Part shown: positions 25,442 to 35,190 of the stretch, in pieces | Layout: every line of letters starts with the position of its first letter | How positions within the stretch are numbered: position 1 is the stretch's first letter | Position numbers and translations under genes: made by a program | Source of the DNA: Stappia sp. | GTDB taxonomy: Bacteria > Pseudomonadota > Alphaproteobacteria > Rhizobiales > Stappiaceae | Reading direction: 5' to 3' | Assembly (NCBI RefSeq): GCF_040110915.1 | Contig: NZ_CP157793.1 | Span: forward strand, 756,939-820,938 | Length of the DNA: 64,000 bases | Notes under the pieces: generated by a model | What the model saw: the letters and a program-made list of their open reading frames with translations, nothing else | Database searches by the model: none | What the model was told of the DNA's origin: nothing

Positions 25442-25915
25442 GTCTCTCCCGCCGTCTCCGGCCCGTTGCACCGTCTTGACGTCCCCGGTGCGAAATCCGA
25501 CGACACGGACGGCCCGCCGTGGCGCGGCGAGCGCACGCGAAAGACGGCAGGCCGGACGCCGGACCGGCAGTCCAACGGTCGCTACGTAAAGTTACAGATG
25601 CCCCGCGACGACCCCTGTGCAATCTGACAATTGCTTGCGCGGTGTCGCCGTTTCTGCCCTCGTCCGGATTGCTCGAAAAAGCGCTGACGCCTTTGGCGTG
25701 TTGTCAACTGCCCTTGGTTTGTTTTACTTGTAACCCGAAGTCCTTAAGTTCCTCTCAGCGAGATTCGTTTTCTGTTTCAAGTTGCATCGATCTGAGATCT
25801 TACTCTTGGTAAAACATGCAGTTATGAAGAATTAGATGGTATCCATCGATTGTCGTTAGCGGATTTGTAACCCAAACGACGCATGCTGCCGGCCTGCAAT
25901 TTTTTGGAGGTCACC
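25442..25915 (+). promoter_or_regulatory. Leader region of the globin-coupled receptor, low GC
   Basis: 474 bases without a gene. From about 25690 to 25880 base composition drops sharply to AT-rich relative to the surrounding DNA, as expected of a promoter and untranslated leader. I cannot assign a specific sigma-factor site with confidence. Confidence 0.4.
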
Positions 25916-27298
25916 ATGTCGCAGACAGATGATTCCGGTCAGGAAAGTCGCCTCGCGTTCGCGGGCATTGATGAAGAAACATGTGCGCAATTGCGCAAGC
26001 TCTGGCCGCTCATCGAACCGAGCCTCGATGGTATCCTTGCCGGGTTCTACGATCATCTGCGCAAGGACCCGCGCATGAAGGCCATGGTGGGCGATCGTCA
26101 AAGCTCTCTGGAATCGGCCCAGAAGAAGCACTGGAAGCGACTCTTCACGTCGGGTTTCGATGCCGACTATGTTGCGAGCATCAATCGAATCGGACGCGCG
26201 CATGTACGCATCGGCCTCGAGCCGCGCTGGTACATCGCGGGCTATCAGCACGTGATGTCGGCGTTGACCCGGGTCGTCATCGCCCGGTTCCGGTTTTCGC
26301 CCGCCCGTGCGGCCCGTGCGGTCGATGCGATCACCAAGGCGACGATGCTCGATCTGGATTATGCGATCTCCACCTACCAGACGATGCTGATCGAGCGCGA
26401 AGCGGAGCGCAATGCGCGCATGAACGCCGCCTTCGAGCGCTTCCGCGCGACCGTCGACCGCACCCTGGGCGCCGTCGCGCAGACGGCCGACACGATGCAG
26501 GATCGCGCCGGCGTCCTGTCCGAGGTGGCCGGCTCCGCGTCGAGCGAGGCCGTCTCCGCCTCCGCCGCCTCCGAGCAGACCTCCGTCGGCGTGCAGACCG
26601 TCGCCTCGGCGGCGGAAGAGCTGTCGAGTTCCATCGAGGAGATCGGCCGCCAGATCACCGGCGCCTCCGATGTGGCGCGCCGGGCCGCGACCACCACGGA
26701 CAGCGCCTCCGACGAGGTCGGCCGCCTGTCGAGCGCCGCCCAGAAGATCGGCGACGTGATCGGTCTCATCCAGGCCATCGCGGAACAGACCAATCTCCTG
26801 GCGCTCAATGCAACCATCGAGGCGGCCCGCGCCGGCGAGGCGGGGCGGGGCTTCGCCATCGTCGCGCAGGAAGTGAAGGAACTGGCCAGCCAGACCTCCA
26901 AGGCCACGGAAGACATCGCCGCGCAGATCACCGAGGTGCAGACCGGCACCACCAAGGCGGTGGATGCCATCCGCAGCATTTCCTCCACCGTGGGCGAGAT
27001 CGACAGCCTGACGGCGGCGCTCGCGGCGGCCGTCGAGGAGCAGGGGGCGGCAACCCGCGAAATCTCCGCCAACGTCCAGCAGGCGGCGACCGGAACCCAG
27101 ACCCTGTCGCGCAGCGTCTCCAGCGTGAGCGGTGCCATCGACAAGACGGGCGCGGCGGCGGAGGATTTCCTGAAGGTCTCGGAGAGCCTGAGGACCCAGT
27201 CGACGGGGCTCGCAGACGAAATCCGCGAGTTCTTCCGCGAGATCGAGACCATCAGCGTCCGCCAGGACGAGGGCACCGGCACCCGCTCGGCCGCCTGA
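25916..27298 (+). CDS. Globin-coupled methyl-accepting chemotaxis protein (HemAT-like)
   Basis: A 460-residue soluble chemoreceptor. Residues ~10-165 form a sensor globin: [34 protein letters not shown], and the proximal heme His at residue 96 in [20 protein letters not shown]. The C-terminal half is an MCP signalling domain with the hairpin tip [19 protein letters not shown] starting near residue 289. There is no transmembrane segment. Such receptors bind oxygen through heme and pass the signal to CheA/CheW for aerotaxis. The ATG at 25916 has TTGGAGG upstream. No che genes are in the window. A sense of oxygen fits a phototroph that makes pigment at low oxygen. Confidence 0.93.
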   Translation: MSQTDDSGQESRLAFAGIDEETCAQLRKLWPLIEPSLDGILAGFYDHLRKDPRMKAMVGDRQSSLESAQKKHWKRLFTSGFDADYVASINRIGRAHVRIGLEPRWYIAGYQHVMSALTRVVIARFRFSPARAARAVDAITKATMLDLDYAISTYQTMLIEREAERNARMNAAFERFRATVDRTLGAVAQTADTMQDRAGVLSEVAGSASSEAVSASAASEQTSVGVQTVASAAEELSSSIEEIGRQITGASDVARRAATTTDSASDEVGRLSSAAQKIGDVIGLIQAIAEQTNLLALNATIEAARAGEAGRGFAIVAQEVKELASQTSKATEDIAAQITEVQTGTTKAVDAIRSISSTVGEIDSLTAALAAAVEEQGAATREISANVQQAATGTQTLSRSVSSVSGAIDKTGAAAEDFLKVSESLRTQSTGLADEIREFFREIETISVRQDEGTGTRSAA

Positions 27299-27349
27299 TC
27301 GAGACGACACGGCGTCGCCTGGACGCATCTTCATGCCGCATGAAAAAAC

Positions 27350-27380
27350 CGCCCCGGCCGCAAGACCGGGGCGTTTTCGT
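27350..27380. terminator. Intrinsic terminator between the chemoreceptor and formate dehydrogenase
   Basis: An 8-bp GC stem (27350-27357 with 27366-27373) with an 8-base loop, followed by TTTTCGTTT and preceded by AAAAAA. It can work in both directions for the two convergent genes. Confidence 0.85.
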
Positions 27381-27398
27381 TTCAGCGCTGCGGGTCGG

Positions 27399-30224
27399 CT
27401 ATTCGGCGGCTTCCGCGATGTGCCCCCCGGCCGGGCCGACCTGGGCGGCGCAGAACTTGAACTCCGGGATCTTGCCGTAGGGGTCGAGCTGCGGATTGGT
27501 CAGCCGGTTGGCCGGCGCCTCGAAGAAGCAGAAGGGCACGAACACCATGCCGCGCGCCACGTCGCGGTCGGCGCGCAAGGTGGCGGTGATGGCGCCGCGT
27601 CGGGTCGTCACCGTGATCGCCTCGCCCGCCGTCAGGCCGCGTTCGCGGATTTCGGAAGGGTGCATGGCGGCGATCGGCTCGGGCTCCAGCGCATCCAGCG
27701 CGCTGGCCCGCCGGGTCATCGCGCCCGTGTGCCAATGCTCCAGCATACGGCCCGTCGTCAGCACCAGCGGATAGGTGGTGTCGGGCATCTCGTCCGGCGG
27801 CACCAGGTCGGCCGGGACGATCCGCCCGCGCCCGGAGGCGGTCGGGAAACCGTTCGCAAACAGGATCTCCGAGCCCGGCGCGTCCTCGGCTTCGGCCGGA
27901 TAGGTCACGCTCTCCTCGCGCAGGATGCGGTCGAAGGAGATGTTGTCGAGCGAGGGCATGCGTTCGCGCATTTCCTCGTAGACCTCGCCGACGTGGGCGT
28001 AGTTCCAGTCGAGCCCGATGCGCCGCGCCAGCGCGACGATCAGCTCCCAGTCCTGGCGCGCCTCGCCGGGCGGCGGCACGGCGGGACGGCCGAGCTGCAC
28101 CTGACGGTTGGTATTGGTGAAGGTGCCGAGCTTTTCCGCATGCGCGGAGGCCGGCAGCACGACATCCGCATGCCAGGCGGTTTCGGTCAGGAAGATGTCC
28201 TGCACCACCAGATGGTCGAGCTTCGCGAGCGCCGCGCGGGCGTGGATCTGGTCGGGATCGGACATCGCCGGGTTCTCGCCCATGATGTACATGCCCCGGA
28301 TCGTGCCGTCGTGGATCGCGTCCATGATCTCCACCACGGTGAGACCGCGCGCGGGGTCGAGCGTGCGCCCCCAGGCGTCTTCGTACGCCGCGCGGATCTC
28401 CGGGTCCTCCACCGGCTTGTAGTCGGGAAAGACCATCGGGATCAGGCCGGCGTCGGAGGCGCCCTGCACGTTGTTCTGTCCGCGCAAGGGGTGCAGGCCG
28501 GTGCCGGGACGCCCCACCTGACCGGTGACGAGGGCGAGCGCGATCAGGCAGCGGGCGTTGTCCGTGCCATGCACATGCTGCGACACGCCCATGCCCCAGA
28601 AGATGATCGAGCGCGGGCTTGTCGCATAGGCGCGCGCCACCGCGCGCAAGGTTTCGGCATCGATCCCGCACACCGGCGCCATCGCCTCGGGCGTGAAGTC
28701 CCTGACCTTCTCGCAAAGGGCGGAAAACCCGTCGACATGGGCGTCCACATATTGCCGGTCGTAAAGCTCTTCCGTGACGATGACGTTCAAGAGGGCGTTG
28801 AGCATCGCCACGTCCGTGCCCGGCGTGAAGCGCAGCGAATGGGTCGCGTGACGCATCAGGTCCTGCCCGCGCGGGTCCATGACGACGAGCGTCGCGCCGC
28901 GCTTGGCCGCCTGCTTGAGATAGGTCGCGGCGACCGGGTGGTTCTGCGTCGGCCTTGCGCCGATGACGATGATGCAATCGGCCTCTTCCGCTGCCATGAA
29001 GGGGGCGGAGACCGCGCCGGACCCGACGCCCTCCATCAGCGCGGCGACGGAGGACGCGTGACACAGCCGCGTGCAATGGTCGACGTTGTTGGTGCCGAAG
29101 CCCTGACGGATCAGCTTCTGGAAGAGATAGGCCTCCTCGTTGGAGCCCTTGGCCGACCCGAAGCCGGCGAGCGCCGATCCGCCGTGATCGTCGAGGATCG
29201 TCTTCAGCCCCCCGGCGGCGCGCTCCAGAGCCTCCTCCCAGGTGGCCTCGCGGAAGACCTCGAAAGGATTGCCCGGATCGATCATCATGTCGCCGCGCTT
29301 CGGCGCGTCGTCGCGGCGCACGAGCGGCCTGGTCAGCCGGTGCGGGTGGGCGATATAGTCGAAGCCGAAGCGACCCTTGACGCAGAGCCGGTTCTCGTTG
29401 GCCGGGCCATTACGGCCGTCGACCTTGACGATCCGGTCGTCCTTGACGTGGACGGTGGTCTGGCATCCGACGCCGCAGAAGGGGCAGAGCGTGTCGACGG
29501 TGCGGTCGGCGGTGACCACCTTGCGCCGGGCATCGGCGTCCATGACGCTCTTTTCCAGGAGTGCGCCGGTGGGGCAGGCCTGCACGCATTCGCCGCAGGC
29601 GACGCAGGTCGACAGGCCCATCGGATCGGACAGGTCGAAGACGGGCCGCGCCTGTCCGCCGCGATAGCCCATGCCGATGACGTCGTTGACCTGCACTTCG
29701 CGGCAGGCGCGCTCGCACAGGCCGCAGGCGATGCAGGCGTCCAGATTGACCGCGATGGAGGGGTGAGAGACATCCAGCCGCTCGGCGCGGATCTCGCCGT
29801 GACCGGTTGTGGCGTCGTCCGTGTAGCGCGTCGGGTATCGCGAGGCTTCGACGCCCACCTTGTCCGACCAGATCCAGAAGTCCGCGTCCGGATCGGGGGC
29901 GTCGGCGCGCGCCGGCATGTCGGCCATCAGCAGCTCGAACACCATCTCGCGGGATTTCTCCGCGCGCTCCGAGGCCGTGTGCACCACCATGCCCTCGGCC
30001 GGCTTGCGGATGCAGGAGGCGGCCAGCGTCCGTTCGCCCTCGATCTCGACCATGCAGGCGCGGCAGTTGCCGTCGGAGCGATAGCCGGTCGCCTCCTTGT
30101 GGCACAGATGCGGGATCGACGTGCCAAGCCGCCTGGCGACCTGCCAGATCGTTTCGTCGGGCCGCGCCTCGACGGTCTTGCCGTCCAGGGTGAAGGGGAT
30201 CAAAGGTGTGTCGGCGTCGCGCAT
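27399..30224 (-). CDS. NAD-dependent formate dehydrogenase, alpha (catalytic) subunit
   Basis: A 941-residue Mo/W-bis-MGD enzyme oxidising formate to CO2. In order: an N-terminal 2Fe-2S domain (HLCHKEATGYRSDGNCRACMVE), two 4Fe-4S clusters (CIACGLCERAC, CVACGECVQACPTGA), the catalytic domain with 4Fe-4S motif CPFCGVGCQTTV, and the active site TRLCHASS with Cys ~388 and His ~389. These are the residues used by FdsA-type enzymes; it is cysteine, not selenocysteine. The C-terminal molydopterin-binding domain includes TTGRMLEHWHTGAMTRR. The start at 30224 overlaps the beta-subunit stop as TGATG. With the fused beta subunit, the layout matches the two-gene FDH1 of Methylobacterium, which uses tungsten. 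Confidence 0.93.
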   Translation of the reverse strand: MRDADTPLIPFTLDGKTVEARPDETIWQVARRLGTSIPHLCHKEATGYRSDGNCRACMVEIEGERTLAASCIRKPAEGMVVHTASERAEKSREMVFELLMADMPARADAPDPDADFWIWSDKVGVEASRYPTRYTDDATTGHGEIRAERLDVSHPSIAVNLDACIACGLCERACREVQVNDVIGMGYRGGQARPVFDLSDPMGLSTCVACGECVQACPTGALLEKSVMDADARRKVVTADRTVDTLCPFCGVGCQTTVHVKDDRIVKVDGRNGPANENRLCVKGRFGFDYIAHPHRLTRPLVRRDDAPKRGDMMIDPGNPFEVFREATWEEALERAAGGLKTILDDHGGSALAGFGSAKGSNEEAYLFQKLIRQGFGTNNVDHCTRLCHASSVAALMEGVGSGAVSAPFMAAEEADCIIVIGARPTQNHPVAATYLKQAAKRGATLVVMDPRGQDLMRHATHSLRFTPGTDVAMLNALLNVIVTEELYDRQYVDAHVDGFSALCEKVRDFTPEAMAPVCGIDAETLRAVARAYATSPRSIIFWGMGVSQHVHGTDNARCLIALALVTGQVGRPGTGLHPLRGQNNVQGASDAGLIPMVFPDYKPVEDPEIRAAYEDAWGRTLDPARGLTVVEIMDAIHDGTIRGMYIMGENPAMSDPDQIHARAALAKLDHLVVQDIFLTETAWHADVVLPASAHAEKLGTFTNTNRQVQLGRPAVPPPGEARQDWELIVALARRIGLDWNYAHVGEVYEEMRERMPSLDNISFDRILREESVTYPAEAEDAPGSEILFANGFPTASGRGRIVPADLVPPDEMPDTTYPLVLTTGRMLEHWHTGAMTRRASALDALEPEPIAAMHPSEIRERGLTAGEAITVTTRRGAITATLRADRDVARGMVFVPFCFFEAPANRLTNPQLDPYGKIPEFKFCAAQVGPAGGHIAEAAE

Positions 30225-31936
30225 CAGGCGCTCCCGTGTGCAAAGAAGGTGAGGATCGAGCGGACCGGATTGCTGGCCGCCTGGCCGAGGCCGCAGATCG
30301 AGGCGTCGCGCATGACCTGCTCCAGGTCGCCGAGGCGCGCGCCGTCCCAGTCGCCGGCCTCCAGCATGGCGACCATCTTTTCCGTGCCGGCGCGGCACGG
30401 CGTGCATTGCCCGCAGCTTTCATGCTTGAAGAAGCGCAGCAGGTTGAGGGCGGCGGCGCGCAGGTCGTCCTTGTCCGACAGGATCACCACCGCATGCGAG
30501 CCGATGAAGCCGCCGTGCTTCTCGAAGGTGCCGAAATCCATCGGCAGATCGGCCATGGCGGGCGGGAAGATGCCGCCCGACGCGCCGCCCGGCAGGAAGG
30601 CGGCGAGCTCATGCCCCTCGGCCATGCCCCCGCAGGCCTCGATGATCTCGCGGGTGGTGCTGCCCGTCGGCAGGATCCGCACGCCGGGATTCTTGACCCG
30701 GCCCGACACGGAGAAGGAGCGCAGGCCCGAATGGTCGTCCTTGCCGTGCCCGGCGAAGCGCTCCGGCCCATGCTCCAGGATGTCGCGCACCCAGTAGAGC
30801 GTTTCCACGTTGTGGTTGAGCGTGGGGCGGCCGAACAGACCCTTTTCCGCGATATAGGGCGGGCGATGGCGGGGCAGGCCGCGCTTGCCCTCGATCGATT
30901 CGATCATCGCGCTTTCCTCGCCGCAGATATAGGCGCCGGCCCCGCGCCGCAGCTCGATCGGCGCATGATCGGTCAGCCCGCTCGCGGCCAGCGCGGCGAG
31001 CTCCTGGCGCAGCACCTCGATCACGCCGGGATATTCGTCACGCATGTAGAGATAGATGCGCTCCGCGCCCACCACATGGGCGGCGATCAGCGCACCCTCG
31101 AGCATGCGGTGCGGGTCCTGTTCCAGGAACAGCCGGTCCTTGAAGGTGCCGGGCTCGCCCTCGTCGCCGTTGATGGTCATCAGCCGGGGGCCGGGGTAGG
31201 AGCGCACGATGGACCACTTGCGCCCGGCCGGAAACCCCGCGCCGCCAAGCCCGCGCAGGCCGGCATCCGACAGCGCCGCGATGGCATCGTCGGCGGTGCG
31301 TGTGCCGTCCAGAAACGCCCGTAGAAGCGCGTATCCGCCCTCGGTCTGATAGGCGTCGAGCCGCTTGCCCTCGACGATGCGCGGCCCCGTGTCCCTGGCG
31401 CGCGCGGCGGCGAGCAGCGTGTCCGCGGTTGCGTGGCCGATCTCGTTGCGGCCGACCTGGGCGGCCGGCGCTTCCGCGCAGCGCCCCTGACAGGCGGCGC
31501 GCACGATGCGCACCGCATCCGGGTCCGCGCCGCGCTCCAGCTCGGCGATCAGCGTTTCGGCCCCGGCCATCATGCAGGACAGGGAATCGCACACCCGGAT
31601 GGTCACCTCCGGCGGCGGCGTCTCGCCCTCCTTCACGATGTCGAAATGGTGGTAGAAGCTCGCGACCTCGAAGACCTCGGCCTCCGACAGGCGCATCTCG
31701 TCGGCGAGCGCCTTGAGATGGCGCGCATGCAGGGCGCCGAACGTGTCCTGAAGGCGATGAAGATACTCGATCAGGAGATCGCGCCGGCGTGCGCCGGGGC
31801 CGATCGCGCGCACGACCTCCGCCTGCGCCGCTTCGTCCAGCGCCCGACCCTTGACCCGTGCGGCCCGTCGCCCCTTGCCGCGTTCCGCGTCCACCACGCC
31901 CACGCCGCCGCGCGGTCCCCGACTTCCACCCAGCAT
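30224..31936 (-). CDS. Formate dehydrogenase, fused gamma-beta subunit (NuoE-NuoF type)
   Basis: A 570-residue fusion. Residues ~30-175 are a NuoE-like thioredoxin fold with a 2Fe-2S cluster (CDSLSCMMAG and CQGRCAEAP). The rest is NuoF-like with FMN site GLGGAGFPAGRKWSIV, NAD site GAGAYICGEESAMIESIEG, and a 4Fe-4S motif ESCGQCTPCRAGTEKM with a later Cys. It passes electrons from the alpha subunit to NAD+. In Rhodobacter these parts are separate genes fdsG and fdsB. No fdsC, fdsD or sulfurtransferase gene is next to it, so cofactor maturation genes must be elsewhere. No strong ribosome site precedes the ATG at 31936. Confidence 0.92.
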   Translation of the reverse strand: MLGGSRGPRGGVGVVDAERGKGRRAARVKGRALDEAAQAEVVRAIGPGARRRDLLIEYLHRLQDTFGALHARHLKALADEMRLSEAEVFEVASFYHHFDIVKEGETPPPEVTIRVCDSLSCMMAGAETLIAELERGADPDAVRIVRAACQGRCAEAPAAQVGRNEIGHATADTLLAAARARDTGPRIVEGKRLDAYQTEGGYALLRAFLDGTRTADDAIAALSDAGLRGLGGAGFPAGRKWSIVRSYPGPRLMTINGDEGEPGTFKDRLFLEQDPHRMLEGALIAAHVVGAERIYLYMRDEYPGVIEVLRQELAALAASGLTDHAPIELRRGAGAYICGEESAMIESIEGKRGLPRHRPPYIAEKGLFGRPTLNHNVETLYWVRDILEHGPERFAGHGKDDHSGLRSFSVSGRVKNPGVRILPTGSTTREIIEACGGMAEGHELAAFLPGGASGGIFPPAMADLPMDFGTFEKHGGFIGSHAVVILSDKDDLRAAALNLLRFFKHESCGQCTPCRAGTEKMVAMLEAGDWDGARLGDLEQVMRDASICGLGQAASNPVRSILTFFAHGSA

Positions 31937-31999
31937 CGTCCGTCCGTTTCGCTTCGTGCCCTGATCGGGAAAGGGGACGGTGCGCGGCGGGCGAAATCA

Positions 32000-32009
32000 A
32001 ATCGCGATT
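32000..32009. promoter_or_regulatory. Candidate regulator site in front of the formate dehydrogenase operon
   Basis: A perfect 10-base palindrome AATCGCGATT lies in the 91-base gap between the LysR gene and the fused subunit gene, within an AT-richer patch. LysR-type proteins often bind inverted repeats of this kind near the genes they control. Weak evidence. Confidence 0.3.
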
Positions 32010-32027
32010 GGCGATGTGGTGATCACG

Positions 32028-32966
32028 TCAGGTTATCAAGTCCCCGCCGGCTCCCTCGGCGATCTCGGCCGCGACGCGCCAGAGCGCGGAGGTGGAGGGC
32101 AGGTGCAGCTCGCGCTTGGGCGCGACGAGGCCGATCACCGGCTGCACCTTCATCGGGGCGAGCGGGCGCACGTGGAGGCCGCGCGTGTCGAGCTGCTCGA
32201 CGATCAGCGCCGGCAGGATGGCGACGATCGGCGTGTCGGGCGGGCGCAGCCGGCCGAGGATCGACAGGAAGCTGGTCGATTCGAACACCACCTGCGGACG
32301 GGCGTCGGCCTCGGCGAAGGCGCGGTCCAGAATGCGGCGGTTCTGCATGTCGGGGGTCAGCAGGGCCAGCGGCCAGCGGGCGGCCTGCGCCCAGCCGATG
32401 GGCCCGCCGCCGTCCTGCGTGGCGTCGTCGGAAAAGGGCGTTCCGCTGACCAGAGCGTAGCGCTCCGGCATCAGCGGCAGCGTGTCGACATGGGCAAGCG
32501 GCTCGTTGTTGAGATAGGTCAGCCCCGCGTCCACGCTGAAGTCGTTGAGGCCCATCTCGATCCGCCGCGACGACAGGTTCGTGCAGACGGTTTCCAGCAG
32601 CGGATGACGGGCGCCGAGGGCTGCGGCAAGTCGCCCGGCCAGCGGCGCGGCACTGGGGATGGCGGCGAGACGCAGGCGACCGGCGAGTTCCGCGCCGCCC
32701 GTCACGTCCTGCGCCAGGCCGTCGAGATCGGCGAGCACCCGCCGGGCGCGGGCGAGCACCCGTTCGCCGGCTTCGGTGAAGCCGAGAAACCGGTGCCCGC
32801 GCTTGACCAGCGGCGTGCCGAGCGCCTGCTCCATGCGCCGGATGCGCGCCGAGAGCGCCGGCTGCGACAGGTTGCAGGCCTGCGCGGCGCGGGCGAAATG
32901 ATGCTCGGCGGCCAGCGAGACGAGAACCCGCAGGTCGGAAACGTCGATCGGCGGTAGCGCGCTCAT
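32028..32966 (-). CDS. LysR family transcriptional regulator
   Basis: A 312-residue LysR-type protein. Its N-terminal helix-turn-helix (DLRVLVSLAAEHHFARAAQACNLSQPALSARIRRMEQALG) is followed by a two-lobe ligand-binding domain (RLRLAAIPSAAPLA and PERYALVSGTPFS). It sits directly upstream of, and in the same direction as, the formate dehydrogenase genes, suggesting control of that operon, possibly in response to formate or a related metabolite. The gap of 91 bases and the palindrome there support this, but the inducer is not deducible. Confidence 0.88.
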   Translation of the reverse strand: MSALPPIDVSDLRVLVSLAAEHHFARAAQACNLSQPALSARIRRMEQALGTPLVKRGHRFLGFTEAGERVLARARRVLADLDGLAQDVTGGAELAGRLRLAAIPSAAPLAGRLAAALGARHPLLETVCTNLSSRRIEMGLNDFSVDAGLTYLNNEPLAHVDTLPLMPERYALVSGTPFSDDATQDGGGPIGWAQAARWPLALLTPDMQNRRILDRAFAEADARPQVVFESTSFLSILGRLRPPDTPIVAILPALIVEQLDTRGLHVRPLAPMKVQPVIGLVAPKRELHLPSTSALWRVAAEIAEGAGGDLIT

Positions 32967-33042
32967 GGCCAGTCCCTCTGTTCACGGCCCTGCTTAATCC
33001 GATTTGCCGCCGAAGGAAACGCGCGGGAGGCCGGCGGCGCGA

Positions 33043-34386
33043 TCAGGTGCCCGACAGCATGCGCGAGATGCGCAGGGCGTAGCGGTCCGTCATGCCGGAG
33101 GTGAAATCGGCGAGCGCATGCAGCGCCGACGGCGCGTCGTCGACCCCGCGCAGATCGAGATCGAGCGCGCGGATCAGCCGCTCGGAGTGGCCGTTCAGCC
33201 TGTCCGCCCGCCAGCCGGCGGCCGCCAGATCCTCGTAGACCGGGAGAATGCCGTCCATCACATTGGCGATGGTGCGCCGGCCGGAGATCTCCAGCTCCGT
33301 CTTGCGCTGCGCGGTGAAGATGCGCTGGCCGGACACGCGCTTGATCTCCGCGAAGACCGGTGCCAGCCGGCTCGCCGACACCAGATCCCGGGAGAAGGTG
33401 CCGGCCATGATCGCCTCGTAATTCTCGGTGAAGGCCTCGGCGCAGGCGGTGATGGCCTTGCCGATGCCGATCGCGCGCTGATAGGCGATCACCTCGGCCT
33501 GCGTATAGGTGGAGAGGTCGCGTTTGATCTCGCCGCACAGCTGGGCGAGCAGGCCGGTCACCGTGTCGAAGGACAGCTCGCCGGTGGTGAAGGCGTCCTC
33601 CAGATCGACGATGCCGTAGCAGATGTCGTCGGCCGCCTCGACCACGAAGACTAGCGGATGCCGGCGCCACCAGGAGCCGTTTTCCGCGCGTTCCTCCGGC
33701 AGGCCAAGCGTGCGCGCGACCTCCTCGAAGCGCGCACGTTCGGCCTCGAAGACGCCGAATTTCTTCAAGCCGACGTAGGGCGCGGGTCCGTCGCCCGTGA
33801 CGGTCGCCCGCACGGCCGCCGTCACCGGATACTTGGAGAAGGCCCCGAGCGTCGCCTTGGACAGCTGCATCCCGCCGTCCTCGCGGTACATCTCCAGCCG
33901 GGTCAGGATGCGAAAGCCCTGGGCGTTGCCCTCGAAGGCCTCGAACTCGGGCCGCAGTCCGGCGGGAATGTCAGCGAAAAGACCGTGCCCGGCGGCGAAG
34001 CGTTCGGCGAACCAGGTGCCCATCGCCTCCTCGCCGGAATGGCCGAAGGGCGGATTGCCGATGTCATGGGCGACGCAGGCCGCCTGCACGATGTCGGCCA
34101 GGCTGTGCACCGCATCGGAGGGGATCTGGTCGCGCTTTGCGAGCCATTGGCCGACCTGCATCGCCAGCGAGCGGCCGACGCTGCCGACCTCGATGGAGTG
34201 AATCAGGCGGTGGTGCACATGGTCGTGCTCGTAGAGCGGCTGGACCTGGGTCTTGTTCGCCAGCCGACGAAAGGGGGCGGAAAAGACGATCCGGTCGTGA
34301 TCCTGCACGAAGATCGACCGGCCTTCCTGCGCCTTGTAGTCGGCCTGACACAGGCGTTGGCTCGAGAGGAGAGACGTCCAGTCCAT
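33043..34386 (-). CDS. Deoxyguanosinetriphosphate triphosphohydrolase-like HD protein
   Basis: A 447-residue dNTPase of the HD superfamily that splits dNTPs (dGTP in the classic case) into nucleoside and tripolyphosphate. It has R-FSAPFRRLANKTQVQPL near residue 36, the HD metal site in HHRLIHSIEVGSVGR and ACVAHDIGNPPFGHSGEEAM, and FEGNAQGFRILTRLE. I choose ATG 34386 (MDWTSLLS), with GGAG upstream, over an upstream extension. Many alphaproteobacteria carry this gene beside erpA; no erpA is seen here. Substrate preference within this subfamily is variable. Confidence 0.9.
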   Translation of the reverse strand: MDWTSLLSSQRLCQADYKAQEGRSIFVQDHDRIVFSAPFRRLANKTQVQPLYEHDHVHHRLIHSIEVGSVGRSLAMQVGQWLAKRDQIPSDAVHSLADIVQAACVAHDIGNPPFGHSGEEAMGTWFAERFAAGHGLFADIPAGLRPEFEAFEGNAQGFRILTRLEMYREDGGMQLSKATLGAFSKYPVTAAVRATVTGDGPAPYVGLKKFGVFEAERARFEEVARTLGLPEERAENGSWWRRHPLVFVVEAADDICYGIVDLEDAFTTGELSFDTVTGLLAQLCGEIKRDLSTYTQAEVIAYQRAIGIGKAITACAEAFTENYEAIMAGTFSRDLVSASRLAPVFAEIKRVSGQRIFTAQRKTELEISGRRTIANVMDGILPVYEDLAAAGWRADRLNGHSERLIRALDLDLRGVDDAPSALHALADFTSGMTDRYALRISRMLSGT

Positions 34387-34650
34387 GCAAAAGGCTCCGG
34401 GGAGGGGATGCGAGGGTGCGAGGGTCGCCGAGTGCGCGGAAAAAGGCAAACCGGTTTCTGCCCGGGGCGCGGCGCGATGGTCAGGCCGTCGAAAGGCAAC
34501 CGATTGGCCGAGCGACGGTTTCTGCCCGGGAGCGCGAAGCGGCCGCGCGATGGCTGGCTGGCCGGTGAGGAGCGCGGGGGCACGGCGGGCCGGCCGCGTG
34601 TCCTGCGCGCAGGGGAGCCGAGACCCCGTGCGGCAAGGCGGGCGCGCAAG

Positions 34651-34685
34651 AGAAAAAGCCGCCCACCCGCAAGCGGATGGGCGGC
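34651..34685 (-). terminator. Minus-strand intrinsic terminator without an upstream gene
   Basis: On the minus strand a 13-bp stem (34673-34685 with 34658-34670, one G-U pair) is followed by TTTTTCTCTT. A second, weaker TTGCG/CGCAA hairpin followed by TTTTT lies at about 34741-34765 in the same direction. No protein gene is found to its right on that strand for 1.5 kb, so it may end a small RNA or an unrecognised transcript. Confidence 0.75.
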
Positions 34686-35145
34686 GATCTCCTGAAAGAT
34701 CTGGACTAGTCTCGCATCAAATGACTGTTGCCGCCTGGCTAAAAATTGCGGCGCCGGGGCGCAAGACCCTCCCGTGCCAATGCTGGCCCCGTTGCCTCAA
34801 TCAACGTCGCTCGCAAGCGATCTCAAAACCCACTCGTCCCGCATGTCACATCGCGGTCCGGTCGCATGCTCCGGTCACAATTTGCGGTCCGGGCATCCTG
34901 GCCCGATCCGCCGCGCAATTGCGGCAAATGGCTTCGCCGTCGGCTCCCCACCGCGTGCCGCGCCGCGTACTCATCGCGCGCCATGCCTGCGGCAGAGCCG
35001 CTTGGCGGCCCTTGCGACAGACCCCTTGCGACAGCCCCCTTGCGAGCGCGTACTCTTCTGAGCGCCCGCCCTGTGAGTGCCTGCCCGGCGGCCCATAGGT
35101 GCCTCTTTCTCTTAGGTGCCTCTTTTCTTTCCTGCGGTATTTCAT

Positions 35146-35190
35146 CCCGGTTTGCCGCATCCCGGTTTGCCGCATACCGGTTTGCCAAGG
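35146..35190. repeat. 15-bp tandem repeat, about three copies
   Basis: Units CCCGGTTTGCCGCAT (35146-35160 and 35161-35175) are identical; a third (35176-35190) is diverged at its end. Non-coding. Confidence 0.85.

Noticed and set aside
27333..30797. A 1154-codon plus-strand frame opposite formate dehydrogenase
   Set aside because: Antisense shadow of the alpha subunit gene; repetitive Arg/Gly/Asp/His composition with no motif.
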